DNA from: Streptomyces sp. NBC_00094
Lineage (GTDB): Bacteria > Actinomycetota > Actinomycetes > Streptomycetales > Streptomycetaceae
DNA: 64,000 nt
Direction: 5' to 3'
NCBI RefSeq assembly: GCF_026343125.1
Contig: NZ_JAPEMB010000001.1
Span: 434,001 to 498,000, forward strand
Positions 1-8,351 of the stretch are shown here, piece by piece. The first letter of the stretch is position 1; every line of letters begins with the position of its first letter. The notes beneath the pieces were generated by a model that worked only from the letters and a program-made list of their open reading frames with translations, had not been told where the DNA came from and ran no database searches. The position numbers were made by a program, and so were the translations under genes.

Positions 1-100
1 CGGCCTCGGCCACGACCTCGATGTCGTCCTCGAGGTCGAGGAAGGCGCGGAATCCGCTGCGGATGAGCGGCTGGTCGTCGACCAGCAGGACACGGATCAC
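1..100 (-). CDS. Response regulator, receiver domain (partial, N-terminus only)
   Basis: Only the first 33 codons lie in the window; the gene continues past the left edge. The translation starts with VIRVLLVDDQPLIRSG, the first beta strand and acidic DD pocket of a CheY-like receiver. The sequence QPLIRSGFRAFL is typical of NarL/LuxR-type regulators. The GTG start at 100 overlaps the TGA of the upstream histidine kinase in a GTGA arrangement, so the two are translationally coupled and form a two-component system. The output domain is not visible; a C-terminal LuxR-type helix-turn-helix is inferred from the partner kinase class. Confidence 0.85.
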   Translation of the reverse strand, partial: MIRVLLVDDQPLIRSGFRAFLDLEDDIEVVAEA

Positions 101-1224
101 GACACTCGTTCCACGGGGAGTTCGGCCTGGACGGTGAAGCCGCCCTCGCGGCGGGGAGCCGCCCGCAGGTGACCGCCGAGGGCGGTGACCCGTTCGCGCA
201 TCCCGAGCAGCCCGATGCCGGGCTCCGAGGCGATGTCCGGCGTGGCCCTGCCGTCGTCGTCGACCTGGAGGGCGAGGGAGTCCGGCCGGTAGTCGATGCG
301 GACCGACGCCGTGGTGGCGGCGGCGTGACGGGCGACGTTGGTGAGCGACTCCTGAACGATCCGGTAGGCGGTCCGGCCCACCGCGGCCGGCACCTCGTGC
401 CGTCGGCCTTCGATCGTCAGCGTCGCCTCAAGGCCGGTCCGGCCGGCACGCTCCACCAACTCCGGAATGTGGTCGAGCCCGTGCGGCGGGGTCGTGTCGT
501 CGTCACGCAGCGCCTCCAGCGTCGCTCGCAGCTCCCGGGCCGCCTCGCGACCGGCCTCCCGGATCGCCAGCAGCGCCTCCGGTACCTGTTCGCCCCGCTT
601 GCGGGCCACGTGGACGGCGGCTTCGGACTGCACCTTGATGACCGAGATCTGGTGGGTGAGCGAATCGTGCAGCTCCCGCGCGATGTGCAGCCGCTCCTCG
701 TCGGCGCGGCGCCGTGCGGTCTCCTCGCGGGTGCGCTCGGCCTCGTCCGCCCGCCGTTCGGCCTGCCGCAGCGCCTCACCCGCGGCGCCGGCCGCGACCA
801 GCCAGGCGATCTCCAGGGCACTGCGCGCCTGTGCGAAGGCCTCACTCGTGTCGTGCAGACCCGAGGCCAGGGCCGCGAGCGGGAGGAAGGCGAGCACGAT
901 CACGCTCGCCGCCACGGTGATGGTGCGGCGTCCCTCCCGTACGGCGGCGTACACCGCGAACAGGTACGCGACGGCAGGCACGTCGAAGCCGACCGCCTGG
1001 TACCCGACCGCGCACAGCCCGGTGACGGCCAGGACGGGAACCGGAGCCCGGCGGCGCGCGGCCAGCGCCAGGCCGCCGGCTGCCAGCAGCGCGTAGCCGA
1101 GCAGGTCGAGGTTCTCCGCGGTGTGCTGCCCGGACAGCCCCGTGATCAGCAGCGTCACGGCGACGCCGACGGCGATCGCCCCGTCTCTGACACCGGCGCG
1201 AACAGCCAACCGTCCTTTGTCCAT
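97..1224 (-). CDS. NarL-family sensor histidine kinase
   Basis: This is a 375-residue membrane sensor kinase. Residues 1-150 carry about five hydrophobic segments with no large extracellular loop, followed by an Arg/Glu-rich coiled linker. The H-box ELHDSLTHQ (phospho-His near residue 187) and the C-terminal GIGLLGMRERV ATP-binding box are those of the HisKA_3/HATPase_c class, which pairs with LuxR-type response regulators. The regulator follows immediately with a 4-nt overlap. The signal is unknown; a compact membrane domain of this kind usually senses envelope or antibiotic stress, but that is inference. A palindromic MITE-like element sits directly upstream of the start. Confidence 0.92.
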   Translation of the reverse strand: MDKGRLAVRAGVRDGAIAVGVAVTLLITGLSGQHTAENLDLLGYALLAAGGLALAARRRAPVPVLAVTGLCAVGYQAVGFDVPAVAYLFAVYAAVREGRRTITVAASVIVLAFLPLAALASGLHDTSEAFAQARSALEIAWLVAAGAAGEALRQAERRADEAERTREETARRRADEERLHIARELHDSLTHQISVIKVQSEAAVHVARKRGEQVPEALLAIREAGREAARELRATLEALRDDDTTPPHGLDHIPELVERAGRTGLEATLTIEGRRHEVPAAVGRTAYRIVQESLTNVARHAAATTASVRIDYRPDSLALQVDDDGRATPDIASEPGIGLLGMRERVTALGGHLRAAPRREGGFTVQAELPVERVS

Positions 1225-1233
1225 GCGCGCACC

Positions 1234-1401
1234 CTAGGGCCTGTCTGACAATTCGCGTCGGATCAGGCCGGGGCGTTCGGTGCGTGCGATCGGCGTGCGG
1301 TCGGGACGTCCTCGTAGCGGGCTACGTGGACGTTTCGGCCGTGCGTCGAGCGTGCGTGCCGGGCGGGCCGGACCCGGCGGGAATTGTCAGACAGGCCCTA
1401 G
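1234..1401. mobile_element. MITE-like 168-bp palindromic element
   Basis: Perfect 21-bp terminal inverted repeats occupy 1234-1254 and 1381-1401 (GGCCTGTCTGACAATTC core). The interior is also self-complementary: the left half and the reverse complement of the right half align almost throughout and meet at GTAGC-GG-GCTAC near 1319. The outermost CTAG on both sides fits a 4-bp target duplication of the YTAR type used by IS5-group transposases. There is no room for a transposase, so this is a non-autonomous element or a structured repeat. It fills most of the 382-bp gap between the kinase and the next gene and could fold as a long hairpin in RNA from either strand. Confidence 0.7.
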
Positions 1402-1606
1402 CCCGGGGCCGCTGCGGGCGGATCCCGCCGGCGGACGAGTGGACGACTACCGCGCACGCAGTACTTTCGCGGTTCCTGCCGCGTCCGCGGTAGCCGGCTG
1501 CGGCAACGGCGGCAGGGTGAAGTGCCTGCGCCTGCCGGACGACCGACGGCGGGTCCCGCGGACATGATCGACGGCATCCCGTCGTAGGAAGAGAAGGAGC
1601 ACCGTC

Positions 1607-2032
1607 ATGTCCATACGTCGCTTGCTTGCCGCCACCACGGCCACCCTGCTCGGAGGTCTCTGGCTTGCCGCACCGGCAGCCGCGTACGCCTCGGCCCAGC
1701 CGGTCGCCGCCGACGTCTACGACTTCAGCCTCGGGCGAATCGGGTCCGCCGGCGGCGCGCTGGTAGGGCTGGCCGGCCTGGTCATCGCCTGGCTGGCACT
1801 GACCCGCCCCGCCGGTCGCCTCGGCACGGCCAACGGCCCACTCGGGGCGGTCATGGCCACGGTGGCGGGGCTCATCAGCCTCGCCCTCGGCGTACTGGTC
1901 GCGGCCACGGCCGACGGTGGCCTCGGCACCGGCAACGGGCTGGGCGGCGCCTACGTGGCCATCCTTGTGGGCCTGAGCGCCACGGCCCTCGGCGGCACGG
2001 CCATGGCCCGCCGCCACCGCCGCACCGACTGA
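1607..2032 (+). CDS. Small membrane protein, DUF6223-like
   Basis: The 141-residue protein has an N-terminal signal sequence ending near APAAAYA (residues 20-27). Three hydrophobic segments follow (about 47-66, 82-104, 112-133), separated by Gly/Ala-rich loops, with a short basic RRHRRTD tail. The ATG is preceded by AGAAGGAGCACC, a good ribosome site. The layout and the sequence after the signal peptide (QPVAADVYDFSLGRIG) resemble the actinobacterial DUF6223 family, a membrane family of unknown role; this assignment is from memory of the family. It is a single-gene unit, convergent with the alkylsulfatase. Confidence 0.65.
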   Translation: MSIRRLLAATTATLLGGLWLAAPAAAYASAQPVAADVYDFSLGRIGSAGGALVGLAGLVIAWLALTRPAGRLGTANGPLGAVMATVAGLISLALGVLVAATADGGLGTGNGLGGAYVAILVGLSATALGGTAMARRHRRTD

Positions 2033-2096
2033 CCGCGACAGGCGACTGTGCCACGACAGGCCGCCTGACCGCGTAAGGGGGCTCCCGCGTCCCCGG

Positions 2097-4013
2097 TTAC
2101 GGGGTCGCGAGGGGGAAGTGGGGGTCGAACGTCTCGACCACGGCCCCGAGTGCGGTGAGCGCCGCCATGTCTCCCTCCGTGGTCAGTCCGTGCTCCTTGA
2201 CGACTTCGGCGGCACGGCCGGGGGCAAGGAGGAGCCCGGCGAGTGCGGCCTTGGAGCCCCTCACCGTCAGCTGCGCGTCGCCGGCATGGCCGGGGCGGGC
2301 GTTCAGGACGCCGTTGCGCACCCACATGGTCCAGTCCCCGCCGGAGTCGGCGAAGGTGAAGTCGATGCGGATGTCGACGTCGGCGGCCTTGGCGCCGTCG
2401 ACGTGGACGCCGACGAAGTCGAAGAGCAGATCGACGGGCATGGCCAGGATGGTGTCGATGCTGCCGGTATGGACGCCGCCCTCCGTCCGCACGCCCTCGC
2501 GGAGTTCCTGCGCGGCGGTGAGGAAGATGGCCCGGTACTGCGGGACTTCGGCCTGGTAGCCGAGCTGTTCGTACGCGTCGGCCTGGAGGTCCTTGGCCTC
2601 GGTGTCGTCGGGGTCGGCGAAGACGAGGTGGTGCAGGACCTGGACGGCCCACCGGTAGTCGCCGCCTTCGATCGCGTCACGGCCCTCCTTGAGGATCCTG
2701 TCGCGGCCGATGAGGTCGACGTGCCGCCTGGCGTGGTCCTGAGGGAGCAGCGGCATGATGGTGGCCGGATCCCCGTCCCAGAAGCCGAGTTCCTTGTGGA
2801 AGACGGCACGGACGTTGTGGTGCAGGCCGCCGTGGTAGTAGCGGTTGAACCACTTCTTGCCGATGGCATCGGGCAGTTCGACGATCTCGGCGGCCTCCAG
2901 CGGTGTCAGGCCCTGGTTGGCCAGCCGCAGCGCCTGGTCGTGGATGTACTTGTACATGTCGCGCTGGGACTCCAGGAACGCGACGACGTTCTCGTTGCCC
3001 CACATCGGCCAGGTGTGCGGACCGTAGTGGACCTCGACTTCCTCGCCCCAGCGGACCAGGGTCTCGTCCAGGTAGCGGGCGAAGTTCCGGGCGTCGCGGG
3101 TGCGGGCACCCCGGATGGTCTGGATGTTGTGCATGCTGTGGTTGGCGTTCTCCGCGCAGGTGAGCGCCTTGATCGCGGGGATCCAGATGTGCATCTCCTC
3201 CGGCGCCTCGGTGTCCGGGGCGTAGAGGAACTCGAACGTCCAACCGCCGAGCGTACGCGTCTCGCCCGTCCGGGTGATCGGATCGGTGGGCGGGATGTAG
3301 CTGATCTTCGTGCGGAAGCCGTCGTCCTCGGGCCCGAGGCCGCCGGTGACCACCCCGCAGTCGCAGTGCGGCAGCAGCAGCCCGAAGGTGTACGCCATCC
3401 GCCGGGACATCGCGTTGCCGGTGATGACGTTCTCGCCGATCGCGTGCTTGTTGAACGACTCGATCGTGCCCGGTGCGATGATCGGGATCTTTCCGGAGGC
3501 GACATCGGCCTCGTCGACGATCCCCTTGATACCGCCGTAGTGGTCGAAGTGCGTGTGGGTGTAGATCGCGGCCACCACCGGCTTGTCGTTCCCGGTCTCG
3601 CGCCGGAACAGCTCCAGGGCGGCCTTCGTCAGTCCGACGTCGATGCCGAAGTCGATCACGACCAGGCCGTCCGGGGCGTCGACGATCGTGATGTTCGCGC
3701 TCATCCGCACCTGGTAGAGGCCTTCGACGACCTTGTAGAGGCCCTCGCGTTTGATCAGCTGGGACTGCCGCCACAGGCTCGGGTTCACCGAGTCCGGGGC
3801 CGGCGCGTCGTCCGTGACGTAGTCGAGGATCCGCCCGTCCCGCAGCAGGTCGCCCTCGTCGCTGTACAGCTTCTCCGGGAAGCCGGCGACGAACCCGCGG
3901 TCCACGTCGGCGAAGTCGGCACGGTCCTCCATCGCGTAGGACTCCAACGCCGCCTTGTTGATCGCGGCGGTGAAGGACGATGCCTGCTGTGAACCGGCCA
4001 CCATGGGCTCCAT
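2097..4013 (-). CDS. Linear alkylsulfatase, metallo-beta-lactamase fold (SdsA/BDS1 type)
   Basis: This 638-residue enzyme should hydrolyse primary alkyl sulfates such as SDS to the alcohol plus sulfate. The dinuclear zinc motif THTHFDHYGG lies at about residues 151-160, followed by the conserved CAENANHSMHNIQTIRG stretch of this family. The middle is the helical dimerisation domain, and the last 120 residues look like the SCP2-like alkyl-binding domain, so length and domain order match SdsA1. There is no signal peptide, so it is probably cytoplasmic. An ATG at 4004 (GGAG 9 nt upstream) is a better-spaced start than 4013, whose GGAG touches the codon. A CTATAGCTATAG palindrome lies just upstream. 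Confidence 0.93.
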   Translation of the reverse strand: MEPMVAGSQQASSFTAAINKAALESYAMEDRADFADVDRGFVAGFPEKLYSDEGDLLRDGRILDYVTDDAPAPDSVNPSLWRQSQLIKREGLYKVVEGLYQVRMSANITIVDAPDGLVVIDFGIDVGLTKAALELFRRETGNDKPVVAAIYTHTHFDHYGGIKGIVDEADVASGKIPIIAPGTIESFNKHAIGENVITGNAMSRRMAYTFGLLLPHCDCGVVTGGLGPEDDGFRTKISYIPPTDPITRTGETRTLGGWTFEFLYAPDTEAPEEMHIWIPAIKALTCAENANHSMHNIQTIRGARTRDARNFARYLDETLVRWGEEVEVHYGPHTWPMWGNENVVAFLESQRDMYKYIHDQALRLANQGLTPLEAAEIVELPDAIGKKWFNRYYHGGLHHNVRAVFHKELGFWDGDPATIMPLLPQDHARRHVDLIGRDRILKEGRDAIEGGDYRWAVQVLHHLVFADPDDTEAKDLQADAYEQLGYQAEVPQYRAIFLTAAQELREGVRTEGGVHTGSIDTILAMPVDLLFDFVGVHVDGAKAADVDIRIDFTFADSGGDWTMWVRNGVLNARPGHAGDAQLTVRGSKAALAGLLLAPGRAAEVVKEHGLTTEGDMAALTALGAVVETFDPHFPLATP

Positions 4014-4019
4014 CTCCAG

Positions 4020-4031
4020 CTATAGCTATAG
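4020..4031. promoter_or_regulatory. Perfect 12-bp palindrome upstream of alkylsulfatase
   Basis: CTATAGCTATAG is a perfect palindrome in AT-rich sequence, 7 bp upstream of the alkylsulfatase start. In this GC-rich context it is either an operator half-overlapping the 5' leader or part of a -10 region. No regulator gene lies beside it. The remaining sequence up to 4305 shows no gene or repeat I can support. Confidence 0.4.
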
Positions 4032-4305
4032 AGAGACAAAATGGTTGGATATGCAACATCTCGGACGGTAACGCGCCACTCGTCCCGTCGCCACCGCACG
4101 GCATGACGTCAACGGCACTGCCGCGCCGCCCGCCTGCCCCATGCGGCGGGGCTCTGTGCGGGCACTCACGCCCGTCCGGCCCGGCCGACCTCGGCGTCCA
4201 CGCATGGACGTCGACGGCCGAACACCCGTCGGCGAAGGCACCCGGGAGTAGTCCCTCTCGACACCGCCCTGGCCCCCAGCCGCACAGCAGGTGTCGAGCC
4301 CGTTG

Positions 4306-5532
4306 TCAGTCGATGGCCTGGTAGAGCGTGGTCCAGAAGTCGTTCATGGCGCGCGGCGAGTCCGGGGTGGACAGTCCGACCTGGGTGAGCAGAACACCGG
4401 TGAGCTGGTTGGTCCTGTCCGCGTAGGCCGTGGTGCCGGTACCGCCGAACCAGCCGAACTGGCCGACGGGCGCGTAGTCGCCGCGATGTGTACGCACCGC
4501 CATCCCGAAGCCCCAGCCGCCGCTCGACCCCTGACCGGACGACAGGTGGGCGACGTTGCCGAACATCGCCTCCCGGGCGGCTAGTTGCTCGGACGAGAGA
4601 CGGTTGGTGGTCATCAGCTCGACGGCGGCCCGGGACAGGATCCGTTCGCTCCCGTGCATCCCGTTGTTCAGCAGCATCCGGAAGTAGGCGTGGTAGTCGT
4701 CGGCGGTGGAGACCAGTCCGCCGCCGGCGCCCTGGAACGCGGGAGGCACGCTGGACCTTCCCCCTGCCGCCTCGTCCCACACGACGAACTCGCCGGTCCG
4801 CGGGTCGGGCCCGTACAGGGGCGGCAGTCGGTCGATCTTGTCGGCGGGCACGTGGAAGGCGGTGTCCTTCATCCCCAGCGGATCCAGGATGCGTTCGCGC
4901 AGGAACGCCTCCAACGACTGTCCTGTGACCCTGGAGACAAGCACGCCGACCACCTCGTTGCTGAGGTCGTACTGCCACCGCACTCCGGGCTGGTACTGCA
5001 GCGGCAGTTCACCGAGGCGGCGCATCCACTCGTCCGGCTCGGGCGCCGGCCCGGAGGCCACGCTGTAGTCGAGACGCTCGAAGGTCGCGGCCCTGATCGG
5101 GGAGGCCATCGACTCGAAGTCCACTCCGAGCCCGAACGTGGAGGTCAGCAGGTCCCGTACGGTGATCGGCCGCTGTGCCGGCACGGTGTCGTCCAGCGGC
5201 CCGTCGGGCCGCTTCAGCACCTGCCGGTCGGCGAGTTCGGGCAGCCAAGGATCCACCGGGTCGTCCAGCCGCAGCCGGCACTCGTCGAGCAGGATCATCG
5301 CCGCCGCCATCGTGACCGGCTTGGACGTGGACGCCATCCGGAAGATCGTGTCCCGGCGCATCGGCGAGCCACCGTCATGACGCATCGTCCCGATCGCTTC
5401 GACGTGCGTCCGGCCGCCACGGCTGACCAGGGCGACGAGGCCGGGAATCTTCTTGGACTCGACGTGCCGTGCCAGCACCTCGCGCAGTCGGCGCAGCCCC
5501 GCGTCGGAGAAGCCGCTGTTGCTTGTTCCCAT
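4306..5532 (-). CDS. Serine hydrolase, beta-lactamase/class C family (paralogue 1)
   Basis: A 408-residue protein of the class C beta-lactamase/esterase superfamily. The catalytic SxxK motif is in MASTSKPV (near residue 69), and YDLSNEVVGVL supplies the YxN-like second motif. No signal peptide is seen, so it is probably a cytoplasmic esterase or amidase. The ATG at 5532 is preceded by AGGAG with 8-nt spacing; the open frame extends further upstream but without support. A close paralogue with the same orientation lies at 49543-50781. It is divergent from a MerR gene, with a TTGACC palindrome between them, so it is probably the regulator's target. Substrate unknown. Confidence 0.9.
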   Translation of the reverse strand: MGTSNSGFSDAGLRRLREVLARHVESKKIPGLVALVSRGGRTHVEAIGTMRHDGGSPMRRDTIFRMASTSKPVTMAAAMILLDECRLRLDDPVDPWLPELADRQVLKRPDGPLDDTVPAQRPITVRDLLTSTFGLGVDFESMASPIRAATFERLDYSVASGPAPEPDEWMRRLGELPLQYQPGVRWQYDLSNEVVGVLVSRVTGQSLEAFLRERILDPLGMKDTAFHVPADKIDRLPPLYGPDPRTGEFVVWDEAAGGRSSVPPAFQGAGGGLVSTADDYHAYFRMLLNNGMHGSERILSRAAVELMTTNRLSSEQLAAREAMFGNVAHLSSGQGSSGGWGFGMAVRTHRGDYAPVGQFGWFGGTGTTAYADRTNQLTGVLLTQVGLSTPDSPRAMNDFWTTLYQAID

Positions 5533-5616
5533 GGTGAAGCTCCTGTTCACAGTGTGAGTTCGCACGGCGGCCTGGTGGCTGCCTGGCCGTCGAGCGGCCA
5601 TGTGAAGAGCCTGCAG

Positions 5617-5635
5617 CCTTGACCCAAGGTCAAGG
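5617..5635. promoter_or_regulatory. Probable MerR operator between serine hydrolase and merR
   Basis: CCTTGACC-CAA-GGTCAAGG is a perfect 8-bp inverted repeat, followed by a further TCAAG. It contains a TTGACC -35-like element and lies in the divergent region between the serine hydrolase and the MerR regulator. Its GACC/GGTC core resembles the operator at 19573-19595 beside another MerR gene in this window. Confidence 0.55.
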
Positions 5636-5821
5636 TCAAGCCCGATCGCGATCAAGGGGTGATCGGCGCAGATCGCAGGCGTCCCGGTCTCCTCGGCGGC
5701 AGGGGGTGGGCTGGAACTGGTGCGCGCTATCCTCGCCCCTGTGATCGTCCGGACTCCCCGGCCGTCGCCGACGCGGTTCGCGAGACCGCGGCCGCCCACG
5801 ACCCGGAGGTGCGCCGAGCCG

Positions 5822-6598
5822 ATGGCAGACGGGCTCACGATCGGTCAGGCGGCGGCGTTCGTCGGTGTCACGATCAAGACCGTGCGGCACTATCACCGGC
5901 TCGGCCTGGTCGCCGAGCCGGAACGCGACGGTTCCGGCTACCGCCGTTACCGGTCGGGCGAGCTGTTCCGGCTGGTCCAGGTCCGGACCCTGGCCGCAGC
6001 CGGCGTACCGCTGGCCGAGATCGGTGACCTGCTCGACGCCGATCCGAAGACGTTCGCCGCCACCCTGGACGACGTCCATCACCAGCTCACCGAACGGATC
6101 GACGACCTGATCGCGCGCCGCGACAGGCTGCACCGTCTCGACCACGGCGACCGCGCCCTGCTGCCCGACCGGGCCTGCGCCGTCTTGGACCGGCTCGCCG
6201 AACTCGGCTTCAGCCCCGACTACGTGGCCGGTCAACGGGAGGCTCTGGTGCTGGCCCGGGCGCTGGTTCCGGAGATCTTCGACAGCTTCCTGACCCGGCT
6301 CGGACACTCGCTCGACGATCCCGAGTCCGTCGAGCTGACCAAGCGCGGCTGGGACGCGAGGTCCTGGGATCCGGACGACCCGCGGATCGAGGAGCTGGCG
6401 TCCGCGCTGGCCGACAAGCTACTGGCCGACCGCGCGCTGCTGGCGATGCCGACCGGGTTCCAGAACCAGCCCGACGCCGCCTCCCGGTACGGAATGGTCA
6501 ACCACCACCGGGAGGACCAGTCACCGTCCATCGCCCGGTTGAACACACTGGTCGAGGCGAACCTGCGCGCGGCCGGCATCGCCGTTCCGCATCAGTGA
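5822..6598 (+). CDS. MerR-family transcriptional regulator (paralogue 1)
   Basis: The 258-residue protein opens with a winged helix (LTIGQAAAFVGVTIKTVRHYHRLGLV), then GYRRYRSGELFRLVQVRTLAAAGVPL, the standard MerR DNA-binding domain over residues 1-75. A coiled dimerisation helix (about 80-105) and a 150-residue C-terminal effector domain with DPDDPRIEEL follow. The ATG at 5822 aligns with the start of MerR domains. It is divergent from serine hydrolase 1 with a palindrome in between. The same C-terminal type occurs in the MerR genes at 18832 and 56180, so these form a small paralogue family. The effector is unknown. Confidence 0.9.
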   Translation: MADGLTIGQAAAFVGVTIKTVRHYHRLGLVAEPERDGSGYRRYRSGELFRLVQVRTLAAAGVPLAEIGDLLDADPKTFAATLDDVHHQLTERIDDLIARRDRLHRLDHGDRALLPDRACAVLDRLAELGFSPDYVAGQREALVLARALVPEIFDSFLTRLGHSLDDPESVELTKRGWDARSWDPDDPRIEELASALADKLLADRALLAMPTGFQNQPDAASRYGMVNHHREDQSPSIARLNTLVEANLRAAGIAVPHQ

Positions 6599-6687
6599 GG
6601 GTCGCCCGGCAGCCCCGACGCTGCGGCGAGACGCCCACCTGATCCCGCCGCGCCTGAACCGGCCTGATCGACAGGACACCCCCTGGC

Positions 6688-7491
6688 TCATGCGTTCTCT
6701 CCGGTGGCGAAGAAGCCGGTCAGGACGGGGGCGAGGAGCTCCGGGGCGATGTTGTGTTCCTGGCCGGGGAAGACGTGCAGGGAGAAGTTGTCGGCCAGTG
6801 CGGCGAGTTCCCGCGCGCCGTCCAGCATGTGCGGTGCGCCCGCGTCCCCGCTGCCGACGAGGACGGGCACGGTCACGGACTGCCAGCGGTCGGCGGGCAG
6901 TGGCCGGCCGGACATGGTGTCGCCCATGACCTGTCCGTCGTAGGGCAGGGTGCGGGCGGTGGCCTCCATGCCGGACCAGAAGGGGGCCTGGCGCATCCCG
7001 GCGACGGCCTCGGCGGGCATACCCACGGCCGCGGTCATGAAGTAGGCCACGGCATCCCCGTACGCCCCCTGCTCCACGAGCTCCGTCAGGTGGGCCACGT
7101 AGTCGGCGGGCAGCGGCGGGCGGCTGTCGTCGGTGATGAAGGGCGGCTCGTACACGGCCAGCCGGGAGACGGCGCTGCCCCGGGCCACGGCCTCCAGCGC
7201 CAGTACGGCACCGGAGGACATGCCGAAGACCATGGCCTCGCCGCCCGCGAGCTCGATCAGCGCGTCCAGATCCTCGACCTCGCGCTGCACGTCGTACTCC
7301 GAGGTGTCCCCGCTGTCGCCGCGGCCCCGGCGGTCGTACGTGATCACGGTGCAGTGCTCGGCCAGCAGACCGGCGAGTCCGGCCGAATCGCCGCGGGTCA
7401 TGAAGGCGCCGCCTACGAGTACCACCGCAGGGCCCGAGCCCCGCTGCTCGAAGGCGATGGTCGTGCCGTCGGCAGAGAACACCTTGTCCAT
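6688..7491 (-). CDS. Alpha/beta-fold hydrolase
   Basis: A 267-residue cytoplasmic hydrolase. The oxyanion region VVLVGGAF, the strand YDRRGRGDSGDT, the nucleophile elbow GMSSGA (Ser near residue 94) and the late GQEHN histidine form the usual catalytic triad layout; the acid is probably in GSGDAG. Start ATG 7491 has GGAG 8 nt upstream. It is divergent from a TetR regulator with a palindromic operator between them, so this regulator most likely represses it. The substrate is not predictable from sequence. Confidence 0.9.
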   Translation of the reverse strand: MDKVFSADGTTIAFEQRGSGPAVVLVGGAFMTRGDSAGLAGLLAEHCTVITYDRRGRGDSGDTSEYDVQREVEDLDALIELAGGEAMVFGMSSGAVLALEAVARGSAVSRLAVYEPPFITDDSRPPLPADYVAHLTELVEQGAYGDAVAYFMTAAVGMPAEAVAGMRQAPFWSGMEATARTLPYDGQVMGDTMSGRPLPADRWQSVTVPVLVGSGDAGAPHMLDGARELAALADNFSLHVFPGQEHNIAPELLAPVLTGFFATGENA

Positions 7492-7572
7492 GGGAAACCA
7501 CTCCAAATTTCTGCGCGGAACGGAGGGCCGGCAGCCCTGGGCTTCGGAACTGGACGGTACAGTACCCATCCG

Positions 7573-7593
7573 AGTACTGGTCAGTCCAGTACT
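7573..7593. promoter_or_regulatory. TetR operator, 8-bp inverted repeat
   Basis: AGTACTGG-TCAGT-CCAGTACT is a perfect 8-bp inverted repeat with a 5-bp spacer, with a further half-site (AGTACC) just upstream. It lies 23 bp before the TetR start and between the divergent hydrolase and TetR promoters. This is the standard position for an autoregulated TetR operator controlling both genes. Confidence 0.75.
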
Positions 7594-7615
7594 CTTCTGC
7601 GGGAGGGCGAGTCGG

Positions 7616-8242
7616 ATGGAGAGGGCGTCGGTGATGGACAGCCGTTCAGCGCGCAAGCACGAGGCGATCATGGAGGCCGCGACCAGCGTTTTCCTGGACA
7701 AGGGGTACTCGGGGACGAGCATGGACGACATCGCGAAGCTGGCCGCGGTGTCCAAGCAGACCGTCTACAAGCACTTCGCGGACAAGGAGAAGCTGTTCGC
7801 CGAGATCGTGCTGGCCACCACCGACCGGCTCGACACCACGATCGACCTGCTGGCCGACATCCCGACCGACGCCGCCAACCTGGAGGAGAACCTGACCGGG
7901 CTCGCCCGCCAGTTCCTGACCACCCTCACCCACCCCCAGGTCATCCAGCTGCGGCGCCTGATCATCGCCAACGCCGACGTCTTTCCCGACCTGGGCACCG
8001 AGTGGTACGAGCGCGGCTTCGAACGAGGGCTCGCTTCCCTGGCGGCGACCTTCCAGCGCCTGGCCGACCAGGGGTTGCTCCGTATCGACGACGCCCTCCT
8101 GGCCGCGAACCACTTCTCCGGCCTGCTGCTGTGGATCCCGGTGAACAAGGCCATGTTCACCGGCCGGTCCCAGTACACCAAGGCCGACCTCGACCGCCAC
8201 GCCGCAGCCGGCACCCGCGTCTTCCTCTCCGCCTACCGCTGA
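7616..8242 (+). CDS. TetR/AcrR-family transcriptional regulator
   Basis: A 208-residue regulator. The N-terminal helix-turn-helix is complete (AIMEAATSVFLDKGYSGTSMDDIAKLA followed by VSKQTVYKHFADKEKLF), and the C-terminal helical ligand domain resembles TetR_C AefR-like domains (RQFLTTLTHPQVIQLRRLII, then LWIPVNKAMF). The ATG at 7616 has GGGAGG 9 nt upstream; a second ATG at 7634 is possible. It probably represses the divergent alpha/beta hydrolase and itself through the operator at 7573-7593. Confidence 0.92.
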   Translation: MERASVMDSRSARKHEAIMEAATSVFLDKGYSGTSMDDIAKLAAVSKQTVYKHFADKEKLFAEIVLATTDRLDTTIDLLADIPTDAANLEENLTGLARQFLTTLTHPQVIQLRRLIIANADVFPDLGTEWYERGFERGLASLAATFQRLADQGLLRIDDALLAANHFSGLLLWIPVNKAMFTGRSQYTKADLDRHAAAGTRVFLSAYR

Positions 8243-8351
8243 CCACCACACGGCAACAGCCGATCCTCCAGACCGGTGGGCCCGACAGACGGTGGAGTCC
8301 ACTGGCACGGTCCCACCGATGTCGTCACCGTCGTCGGCTGCGGCCCTCCGG

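Noticed and set aside
2118..3992. Long plus-strand open frame (624 codons) opposite the alkylsulfatase
   Set aside because: Antisense shadow typical of high-GC third positions; composition (Asp/Val/Arg-rich, no motif) is not protein-like and the minus strand encodes a clear enzyme.
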